A stretch of 8,739 nucleotides of DNA from the NCBI GenBank assembly GCA_050014815.1, contig JBEKCP010000293.1, positions 1 to 8,739 on the forward strand, in the 5' to 3' direction. This stretch comes from JBEKCP01 sp050014815 (GTDB taxonomy: Bacteria > Planctomycetota > Planctomycetia > Pirellulales > Thermoguttaceae). The notes below the pieces were generated by a model. That model did no database searches and had not been told where the DNA came from. It saw nothing but the letters and a program-made list of their open reading frames with translations. Within the stretch, counting starts at the first letter, position 1, and the number at the start of each line of letters is the position of its first letter. Below are positions 1 to 4,788 of the stretch, one piece after another. Both the position numbers and the translations under genes were made by a program.

Positions 1-23
1 ACGGCTTCCATCTTCCGACGCAT
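1..23 (-). CDS. Possible 5' end of a minus-strand gene cut by the left edge
   Basis: Read on the minus strand, an ATG at 23 opens a frame that runs off the left edge (M R R K M E A). It is preceded by AAGGAG (complement of 31-36) with a 7-base gap, an ideal ribosome binding site. The DNA upstream of it (24-237) is distinctly less G/C-rich than the genes, as expected for a divergent promoter region. Only seven codons are visible, so no product can be named, and a chance ATG plus purine run is possible. Confidence 0.3.
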
Positions 24-237
24 CCTTGTTCTCCTTGGCATTTGTGTGAGTGACGTTGCCATAAGGATAATTGGGCAGCGCCACTTTGACCCGACGCAGG
101 CAGCATAACCTGTTAGCAAATAGGATGTTGTGTCGAATTGTGAGAATGGGAAAACCGGCTACGATGGAAACGTCGCACGGTGCCCGTCGACCCACCCTGC
201 AATTCCGCCACCTTCCGCAACAGAAACTAATTACAAG
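24..237. other. Non-coding left intergenic region
   Basis: No convincing gene is seen here. Base composition is close to balanced, against well over 60 percent G+C in the genes. There are promoter-like words (TTGACC at 86-91, GATAAT at 66-71), but no pair with correct spacing, so no promoter is called. It probably holds divergent promoters for the possible minus-strand gene at the left edge and for the rhaM region. Confidence 0.4.
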
Positions 238-417
238 ATGATCGACCGCCATTGGTCGCTGCGATTGATCTTGCTTCTTGGTGGTTCTATCGGGAGTGGG
301 GCCGACCACTCGGTCACAAGCGCCGTGTCGGGCCCCACCTGCGACTACATCGTGAAACTGGTCCGCGAACACGGGCGCTGCCCGTTGAACCTTGGCGAGT
401 TCGAGGAGGCCCTATGA
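130..417 (+). CDS. Doubtful small ORF overlapping the start of rhaM
   Basis: A 95-codon frame opens with GTG at 130 (an internal ATG lies at 238) and ends in a TGA that overlaps the rhaM ATG as ATGA, the arrangement typical of translational coupling. From about position 300 its third codon positions become strongly G/C, and the C-terminal end reads like a real protein tail (DYIVKLVREHGR...LGEFEEAL). Upstream of that the codon use is poor. A short hydrophobic stretch (LRLILLLGGSIG) follows the ATG at 238 but is not a clear signal peptide. I do not recognise a family. It may be a short gene starting at 238, or the 3' remnant of a longer upstream gene whose beginning has been lost. The coupling to rhaM and the late codon bias are the only support. 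Confidence 0.25.
   Translation: MSNCENGKTGYDGNVARCPSTHPAIPPPSATETNYKMIDRHWSLRLILLLGGSIGSGADHSVTSAVSGPTCDYIVKLVREHGRCPLNLGEFEEAL
403..409 (+). promoter_or_regulatory. Ribosome binding site that fixes the rhaM start
   Basis: GAGGAGG lies four bases before the ATG at 414. It selects this ATG over upstream in-frame starts such as TTG 252, which would add 54 residues with no resemblance to the mutarotase family. Confidence 0.7.
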
Positions 418-752
418 GACGTTATGGAATGGTGATCGGACTGCGGCCGGAAAAGGCCGAGGAGTACAAGCGACTGCACGCGGCCGCGTGGCCGGACGTG
501 CTGAGAATGATCCGGGAGTGCCACATCCGCAACTACTCGATCTTTCTCCGTGCCCTGGACGACGGCCGGCAGTACCTCTTCAGCTACTTCGAATACCACG
601 GCGCCGACTTTGCGGCCGACATGGCGAAGATGGCCGCTGACGAAACGACGCAACGGTGGTGGGCCCTCTGCGGTCCCTGCCAGAAGCCGCTGGCGAGCCG
701 GGCCGACGGCGAGTGGTGGGCCGGAATGGACGAGGTCTTCCACGCGGACTGA
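414..752 (+). CDS. rhaM: L-rhamnose mutarotase
   Basis: This 112-residue cytoplasmic protein belongs to the RhaM/YiiL family, which interconverts the alpha and beta anomers of L-rhamnose so that L-rhamnose isomerase receives its preferred form. The whole chain matches the family: RYGMVIGLRPEKAEEYKRLH at 3-22, with Tyr18 and His22 at the positions of the E. coli active-site residues; NYSIFLR at 40-46; YFEYHGADFAADM at 58-70; the QRWW motif at 80-83; and GEWWAGMDEVFH at 99-110. Length is close to the usual 104 or so. The ATG at 414 is preferred because of GAGGAGG just upstream and because homology begins at residue 3. It overlaps the doubtful upstream ORF by four bases. No other rhamnose gene is visible, so the pathway context lies outside the window or is absent. 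Confidence 0.93.
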   Translation: MRRYGMVIGLRPEKAEEYKRLHAAAWPDVLRMIRECHIRNYSIFLRALDDGRQYLFSYFEYHGADFAADMAKMAADETTQRWWALCGPCQKPLASRADGEWWAGMDEVFHAD

Positions 753-806
753 GGACGTCAAGCAGCTCAAGGAGCTGGGCGAATTGCTGAAGTCGCCGGG
801 CAGTGG

Positions 807-827
807 GCGATGATCTCGAATCATCGC
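807..827. terminator. Hairpin between convergent genes, possible bidirectional terminator
   Basis: GCGATGAT (807-814) and ATCATCGC (820-827) form a perfect 8-bp stem with a 5-base loop in the 82-base gap between rhaM and the convergent ACT-domain gene. Position suits a shared terminator. No T-run follows on either strand, so it is not a classical intrinsic terminator and could be only a transcript-end structure. Confidence 0.4.
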
Positions 828-834
828 GAGAAGG

Positions 835-1371
835 CTACTTCTTCGCCTTCTTGATTGCCTTCTTGATCAGCTTGACCGCTTGCTCGGACGCCGCCTCATC
901 CTCGAAGCCCAGGACGGCCGAAAAGCGCTTGTCGATCACCTGCGCCACGAGAAACCTGACGTTGATCCCCTCGTCGGCGATGGCCCCGGCGACGGCGCTT
1001 CCCAGTCCCGGCCTGTTGGCGCCCTGGACGAGCAGCGTGGGGATGGCGGAGGCGGCCAGGCCGGCCTTGCCCGCGGCAGCGGTCGATTTCTTCCCCGAGA
1101 TGGGGCAGACCTCGATCGCGGCCTTGTGCTCGCCGCCATGGTAACGGTAGCCCATCACCACCTGCAAATCGGCGCCGGCTTCAGCCAGCGGGGCCAGAAC
1201 GCCGCTCAGGGCTCCGGGCTTGTCTTCGACGTCAATTCGCCACAAGGCGACCTTCTCGAACTGCGGGCTGGCGACCGAGCGGACGCAACGGAACCGCCCT
1301 GGCGGAGACAATCCGCCACCGCAGCGCCGCGTGCCGCTGCCGGCAGAAGCCAGCAGCATTATAGGCACCAT
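835..1371 (-). CDS. Tandem ACT-domain protein, ligand unknown
   Basis: The frame encodes 178 residues from ATG 1371. Two ACT-like halves are visible. The first, at about 39-90, starts FEKVALWRIDVEDKPGAL and has the turn LAEAGADLQVVMGYRY. The second, at about 112-175, holds LLVQGANRPGLGSAV and IADEGINVRFLVAQ, followed by a lysine-rich tail. ACT domains bind amino acids or similar small ligands and usually regulate enzymes. A stand-alone pair such as this is probably a cytosolic sensor or regulatory subunit, and I cannot name its partner. The G-X-G-A-type linker between halves (SGKKSTAAAGKAGLA) looks flexible. The start is uncertain: residues 1-36 are not conserved-looking, no good ribosome site precedes ATG 1371, and a TATAAT lies inside the putative coding start. 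ATG 1359 or TTG 1311 (158 residues) are alternatives. It is convergent with rhaM and divergent from the PQQ-propeller gene. Confidence 0.75.
   Translation of the reverse strand: MVPIMLLASAGSGTRRCGGGLSPPGRFRCVRSVASPQFEKVALWRIDVEDKPGALSGVLAPLAEAGADLQVVMGYRYHGGEHKAAIEVCPISGKKSTAAAGKAGLAASAIPTLLVQGANRPGLGSAVAGAIADEGINVRFLVAQVIDKRFSAVLGFEDEAASEQAVKLIKKAIKKAKK
1358..1363 (-). promoter_or_regulatory. Perfect TATAAT box inside the 5' end of the ACT gene
   Basis: The minus strand carries TATAAT at 1363-1358. If it is a real -10 element, transcription would begin near 1350 and ATG 1371 and ATG 1359 could not be the translation start, favouring TTG 1311. No good -35 lies 17 bases upstream (AGCCAA), so it may be coincidence. 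Confidence 0.22.
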
Positions 1372-1420
1372 GACAAGCCTTTGGCTACACCCGCCATGCG
1401 GGGGCGAGACCATCCGGGGC

Positions 1421-1449
1421 TTGTTGTGCCGCCGCCGGGCGTCAATAAT
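1421..1449 (+). promoter_or_regulatory. Candidate sigma-70 promoter giving a leaderless mRNA
   Basis: TTGTTG (1421-1426), a 17-base spacer and AATAAT (1444-1449) form a fair housekeeping promoter: -10 matches 5 of 6, -35 matches 3 of 6, and spacing is optimal. The ATG of the PQQ-propeller gene is at 1456, exactly where transcription would begin, and no Shine-Dalgarno sequence precedes it. The mRNA would therefore start at or next to the AUG. This is inferred from position only. Confidence 0.4.
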
Positions 1450-1455
1450 GAAGCC

Positions 1456-2790
1456 ATGAAAGGCGAATCTCTGTTGCGGCGTCTGCCCGGGGCGTGCGCG
1501 GCGGTCTGCATGGTGCTTGCCTCGGGCCGGCTTGCGGCCGACGAGACGCTGTTGTCGCCGACCGGCATCGCGGTATCTGCGGCGGACTGGCCCTGGTGGC
1601 GGGGCCCGACGCTCGACGGCAAGGCCGCCGGTCCGGCCCCGCCCACACGCTGGAGCCAGACCGAAAACGTCGTCTGGGCGGTTGAGGTGCCGGGCCGCGG
1701 CCACGCTTCACCCTGCATCTGGGGCCGGCGGATCTTCATTTCCACGGCCGTCGGCGAAGAAGGCGAGTTGAAGCAGGAGCGGACCATGCCGATCTTTCAC
1801 CCCAGCCCGGACCGGGGCGTCCAGTCGCTGTTGTGCTACGATCGCACAAGCGGCAAACTGCTGTGGAAGACCGACGTTCATCACGGCGATTTCCCGCGCC
1901 GCCACGATAGGAATTCCCACGCCACGTCCACCCCGGCCTGCGACGGGCAGCGGGTGATCGTCGTCTACCCGCACAACGACGCCGTTTGGGTCACCGCGCT
2001 GGACCTGGAAGGCAAGATCCTCTGGCAGAAAGAGGCCGGACGGCTGGAAGGCCGATACGGCTACGGAGCCTCGCCCCTCTGCTACCGCTCGCTGGTGATC
2101 GTCAGTGCGGACCACCTGGGCCAAAGCTACATCAAGGCATTCGATCGCGCCACCGGCCGGCTCGTTTGGGAGAAGCCGCGCAAGACCGGCTACAGCTTCT
2201 CTTCTCCGGTCGTCGCCAGGATGGCCGGGCGCGATCAATTGCTGTTGAGCGGGAACAATCTCGTGACCAGCTACGAGCCGTCCGGCGGCGAGGTCTTGTG
2301 GACCTGCCCGGGCCCTGCCAACACCACCGCCAGCACCATGGCCTGGCTCGACGACCTGGCGCTGGCCACCGGCGGCGACCCGCAGACCGGCATCACCTGC
2401 ATCCGGGGCGACGGCCGCGGCGACGTGGGCCAGTCCCACGTGGCCTGGCAGAACTCGATCAAGGACTACGTTCCCTCGCCGCTGGTGGTGGAGGACCGGT
2501 TGCTCGTGGTCAAAGACACGGGCGTGGCGATGTGCTTCGCCGCGCGGACCGGCCAGAAGCTTTGGGAAGAACGGCTCAGGGGGGGCGGATTCAGCGCCTC
2601 GCCCGTGCTCGCCGGCGGCCTGGTGTGGGTGCCCAACGAGGCCGGGCGGATGTTCGTCTTCAAGGCCGGCCGGCAGTTCGAGCCGGTCGCCGAGAACGAC
2701 CTCGCCGACGGCGGCTTCGCCAGTCCGGCGATCTGCGGCGGCCAGCTCTTCCTTCGCACGCTGCACCACTTATATTGCATCGGCCGCTAG
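1456..2790 (+). CDS. Exported PQQ-like (BamB-type) beta-propeller protein
   Basis: A 444-residue protein with a signal peptide: basic start (MKGESLLRR), hydrophobic core to about residue 24, likely cleavage after LAA near residue 28. The mature part begins with a WPWWRGPTLDGKA motif (45-57), typical of the very large planctomycete family of secreted PQQ-like propellers. Blade repeats of the D-x-x-G-x-x-x-W type appear at 129-137 (DRTSGKLLW), 183-190 (DLEGKILW), 230-238 (DRATGRLVW), 274-282 (EPSGGEVLW) and 362-370 (AARTGQKLW), interleaved with A/SSP strands. The fold is that of quinoprotein dehydrogenases and BamB, but I see no proof of a quinone cofactor, so a binding or scaffold role in the periplasm or at the surface is as likely as catalysis. 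Start ATG 1456 is chosen because it precedes the signal peptide directly. It is divergent from the ACT gene. No terminator hairpin is evident after its stop. Confidence 0.9.
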   Translation: MKGESLLRRLPGACAAVCMVLASGRLAADETLLSPTGIAVSAADWPWWRGPTLDGKAAGPAPPTRWSQTENVVWAVEVPGRGHASPCIWGRRIFISTAVGEEGELKQERTMPIFHPSPDRGVQSLLCYDRTSGKLLWKTDVHHGDFPRRHDRNSHATSTPACDGQRVIVVYPHNDAVWVTALDLEGKILWQKEAGRLEGRYGYGASPLCYRSLVIVSADHLGQSYIKAFDRATGRLVWEKPRKTGYSFSSPVVARMAGRDQLLLSGNNLVTSYEPSGGEVLWTCPGPANTTASTMAWLDDLALATGGDPQTGITCIRGDGRGDVGQSHVAWQNSIKDYVPSPLVVEDRLLVVKDTGVAMCFAARTGQKLWEERLRGGGFSASPVLAGGLVWVPNEAGRMFVFKAGRQFEPVAENDLADGGFASPAICGGQLFLRTLHHLYCIGR

Positions 2791-2887
2791 CCTACGATAA
2801 CTGGTAACGCGTCCCCCGATTTCCCGCCCCGATTTTCCTGGGATATCATGTCCGTGTAGAATGAAATCAGCAAGAGGGGAGTTTCCT

Positions 2888-3145
2888 ATGACCGTCAAAC
2901 TGCCCGACGAACTGCGAAGCGCGGTGTATGCCCACCCCGGCGAGCCAGTGGAGTTGATTGACGAACAGACACATCTGGCCTACATGCTTGTGCCCGCCGA
3001 CGAGTTCCAGCGGTTGAAGACTGCCGGGGAAGACGAGCTGGGCGATACGTATGCAGCGCAGATCGAGTCGGCCATGCAAGCCGGTTGGAACGATCCCCGG
3101 ATGGACGAGTACAACGATTACGACGCACACCGGGGGCAGCCATGA
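2888..3145 (+). CDS. Type II antitoxin, planctomycete-type, partner of MazF/PemK-like toxins
   Basis: This 85-residue acidic protein starts at ATG 2888, chosen over the in-frame ATG 2861 because GAGGGGAG (2874-2881) lies six bases upstream and homology begins at TVKLPDEL. The N-terminal half (LPDELRSAVYAHPGEPVELIDEQT, with ...YMLVPADEFQRL after it) would form the dimer core that binds DNA, and the C-terminal half (AGWNDPRMDEYNDY) is the flexible acidic tail that in such systems wraps the toxin. The assignment rests on my recollection of similar small planctomycete proteins encoded just ahead of PemK/MazF toxins and on the ATGA overlap with a toxin-like reading frame. That frame looks broken, so this may be an orphan antitoxin. 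A TAGAAT at 2857-2862 could be its -10 box, with only a poor -35. Confidence 0.68.
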   Translation: MTVKLPDELRSAVYAHPGEPVELIDEQTHLAYMLVPADEFQRLKTAGEDELGDTYAAQIESAMQAGWNDPRMDEYNDYDAHRGQP

Positions 3146-3265
3146 ACATTCGGCGTTTTGATTACACTCCATCGCCGTTTCCTTGGCAGGATGATCGGTC
3201 AGCTTCCGCACGAGGTCATGGAAGGGATCGACCGCTGCTTGAAGGAATCGCTCGGCCTGACGTGA
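3142..3265 (+). pseudogene. Remnant of a MazF/PemK-type endoribonuclease toxin
   Basis: An ATG at 3142 overlaps the antitoxin stop as ATGA and starts MNIRRFD, like the beginning of a MazF-type protein. That frame then becomes featureless. One base-phase away, from about 3158 to the TGA at 3263-3265, the sequence reads HRRFLGRMIGQLPHEVM followed by a tail ending CLKESLGLT, which closely matches the usual C-terminus of MazF/PemK toxins (a short basic strand, a GxLP turn, then a helix ending in SLGL). MazF proteins have about 110 residues; here about 40 codons lie between start and stop, in two phases. The simplest reading is a toxin gene that lost its middle, about 70 codons with the catalytic beta-barrel, plus the frame. 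No active enzyme can come from it. An alternative is a sequencing or assembly collapse. Confidence 0.55.
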
Positions 3266-3284
3266 GGACGCTGCAACGAAGCAG

Positions 3285-3320
3285 CCCTCACCCCCTGCCC
3301 CTCTCCCGGAGGGAGAGGGG
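3285..3320. repeat. G/C-rich palindromic element of a dispersed type, possible terminator
   Basis: CCCTCACCCCCTG is followed by a perfect 10-bp stem, CCCCTCTCCC (3298-3307) and GGGAGAGGGG (3311-3320), with the loop GGA. Elements of this wording recur many times in various bacterial genomes, which suggests a dispersed repeat, though only one copy lies here. It sits between the toxin remnant and the end of the minus-strand sulfotransferase gene, six bases past that gene's stop. On the plus strand it is followed by AGCTTTTC. It may terminate transcription from either side. Confidence 0.6.
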
Positions 3321-3326
3321 AGCTTT

Positions 3327-4508
3327 TCACTCCTCCGCCGCGTAGCCGTACCGTTGGAAGAACCCAGCCCAGCGGTGGGCGATCTCCGAGCGGACCTCCG
3401 GTGCAAGCTGGTAGCGGTTGGTCTTGTAGTCGGCCTTCTCGGCGAAGTAGGCCGCCAGGGCGGGCCGGACCGGCTCGAAGTCGCCCAGACGCAGCCCCTC
3501 GTAAACCTTCTTCATCTCGCCGATCGGGTCGGCCACCAGGTCCTCGTAGCGGACTTCGCAGAATCGCCCCGGGGGGATGAGCGGCCGGTCCCGCTCGAAG
3601 ACCTCGTACATCCGCTCGAAGGTCTCGAAGACGTGCTCCCGGAGGTGCTCGAACCGCGGCATCTGGAGCCCCTCGTTGCGGTAGAGCCGCTTCCAAAGGT
3701 TCACGGTCGAGGGAAAGATCACGTACGGATTGCGGTAGATGTGGACGAACCGCGCGTTGGGAAACATCTCCAAAAGGGTCCGAATCCGGAACATGTGCGG
3801 GGGCGATTTCACGACGATCTGCCGCGGACTCCGAACCGTCAGGCACTTGAGGAACCAGAGGAGCCCCCGCTTCCACCGCTCCAGGCCCCGCGGCGACACC
3901 CGATCGAGGCTGAAGTACTCCTGGTTCTGCGGCGGGCGATTGGAAAACGGGATCGTCAGGTACGGCGACGGCAGCCCCATGTTGCACAACGCGAACTCGT
4001 CTTCCTGCGGACAGTCCCAGCCGGCCGCCATGTTGTCCATCGGCCGCTGCTTCGGCAGGATCAGCTTGAGCAGGGGCCGAAAGAACCAGGCGGAAACCAG
4101 GAAATGGTTCGGCGCGAAGCAGTCGTACGTGTTCGGATAGGTGAACCGCGGGTCGAGGACCAGAAGCTCGTGCAAGAGCGTGGTGCCGCTGCGCCAATGG
4201 CCGACAACGAAGATCGGGTCGTCCGGGAATCGCGTCGCGGCGATCCGCCGTCCCAAAAGGAACTCCTGGAGCAGCCACAAGAGCCAGTTCGTCGGACCAG
4301 CCGTGGCGATGCCCAGCGCCATTCCCCACCGCCGGGGAGTGACTTGGAAGCGGTTCCGCACCAAGAGCCGCAGGAAGCCGGGCAGTGTCATCCCATACCA
4401 GAAGCGGGGATACCACCAGTGGTCCGTGTAACCGCCAAGCTGCTCGGCGGGCGGCGGTGCGGCTTTCGGCTCGGCCCGGTGGGTGGGGGTGCGTGCGGCA
4501 GTGGCCAT
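3327..4508 (-). CDS. PAPS-dependent sulfotransferase
   Basis: A 393-residue protein of the bacterial Sulfotransferase_3-like type, which moves a sulfuryl group from PAPS to a hydroxyl on a carbohydrate, lipid or other acceptor. The 5'-phosphosulfate loop is VVGHWRSGTTLLHELL at 101-116. The 3'-phosphate site is FVHIYRNPYVIFPS at 254-267, with Arg259 and Ser267 as the binding pair. KSPPHMFRI (234-242) and the family motif QEDEFAL (168-174) are also present. A hydrophobic patch at about 62-85 may lie along the membrane, but a signal peptide is not seen. ATG 4508 is used because it is the first Met before the recognisable protein and the frame upstream runs into repeats. No Shine-Dalgarno sequence precedes it. 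The acceptor is unknown; sulfated cell-surface polymers are a common guess for this phylum. It is divergent from flhA, and no functional link to motility is shown. Confidence 0.9.
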   Translation of the reverse strand: MATAARTPTHRAEPKAAPPPAEQLGGYTDHWWYPRFWYGMTLPGFLRLLVRNRFQVTPRRWGMALGIATAGPTNWLLWLLQEFLLGRRIAATRFPDDPIFVVGHWRSGTTLLHELLVLDPRFTYPNTYDCFAPNHFLVSAWFFRPLLKLILPKQRPMDNMAAGWDCPQEDEFALCNMGLPSPYLTIPFSNRPPQNQEYFSLDRVSPRGLERWKRGLLWFLKCLTVRSPRQIVVKSPPHMFRIRTLLEMFPNARFVHIYRNPYVIFPSTVNLWKRLYRNEGLQMPRFEHLREHVFETFERMYEVFERDRPLIPPGRFCEVRYEDLVADPIGEMKKVYEGLRLGDFEPVRPALAAYFAEKADYKTNRYQLAPEVRSEIAHRWAGFFQRYGYAAEE

Positions 4509-4579
4509 CGTAGGTTGTCGATCAGGTTCCGGGGAAGAGCAAAAGCCAATAATACCACCCCTGGCAACGCGGGAGTATA

Positions 4580-4623
4580 GGGATTGGGGATTGGGGATTG
4601 GGGATTGGGGATTGGGGATTGGG
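4580..4623 (+). repeat. GGGGATT heptamer array, G-quadruplex-capable
   Basis: Seven G-runs (GGG, five GGGG, GGG) are separated by exactly ATT each time. This is a 7-base tandem repeat covering 44 bases and fits the canonical G4 motif (four or more runs of at least three G with short loops). The G-rich strand is the coding strand of the downstream flhA, so any transcript reading into flhA from further left would carry an RNA quadruplex. An opposite-strand copy lies ahead of flhF. Confidence 0.93.
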
Positions 4624-4644
4624 TTTACGATATCCAGGCCAACA

Positions 4645-4671
4645 CCGAAGACCCAAGACCGAAGACCTAAG
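4645..4671 (+). repeat. CCNAAGA heptamer array
   Basis: CCGAAGA, CCCAAGA, CCGAAGA and CCTAAG follow one another without gaps, also readable as two 14-base units (4644-4657 and 4658-4671) with one C/T difference. The unit length equals that of the GGGGATT array 21 bases to the left. Function is unknown. Confidence 0.8.
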
Positions 4672-4788
4672 CCCCCCCGCAAGCGAGGGAGTCGCGGCGA
4701 ATCGCTCTGGACAGTTCGGACGTTTTGCGATACTCTCCCCCCCTCTTTTCCCAGCACTTGGACTTTTCGCACAGCGGTGGAGTGGCGG

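Larger units (their letters stand above)
4509..4788. other. Repeat-filled divergent intergenic region before flhA
   Basis: No gene is supported in these 280 bases, although a frame stays open upstream of flhA through the repeats. It holds, in order, a GGGGATT heptamer array, a CCNAAGA heptamer array, a C-run followed by GCAAGCGAGGGAG (4678-4690), and a pyrimidine-rich stretch (about 4735-4765). No sigma-54, sigma-28 or sigma-70 promoter with acceptable spacing is visible for flhA, so the promoter is either weakly conserved or placed inside the repeats. Confidence 0.6.

Noticed and set aside
748..813. Short frame reading EDVKQLKELGELLKSPGSGR after rhaM, vaguely like a SHOCT-type helix
   Set aside because: It is only about 20 codons in a different phase from rhaM, has no start signal, and runs into the hairpin; the likeness is too weak to call a remnant.
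1373..1424. ACAAGCC/GGCTTGT inverted repeat in the divergent region between the ACT and PQQ genes
   Set aside because: Seven-base arms 38 bases apart can occur by chance, and nothing else marks an operator or mobile element ends.
880..1455. Plus-strand open frame continuing upstream from the PQQ-propeller gene for 192 codons
   Set aside because: It is antisense to the tandem-ACT gene, whose protein is clearly family-like; the signal peptide starting at 1456 marks the true beginning.
4580..4623. GGGGATT array as a CRISPR or telomere
   Set aside because: There are no unique spacers between units, and the array is internal; it is a simple tandem repeat.
4483..4788. In-frame N-terminal extension of flhA by 102 codons
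   Set aside because: It translates the repeat arrays into a GLGIGDW-type low-complexity string and overlaps the start of the divergent sulfotransferase; ATG 4789 has a ribosome site and fits FlhA length.
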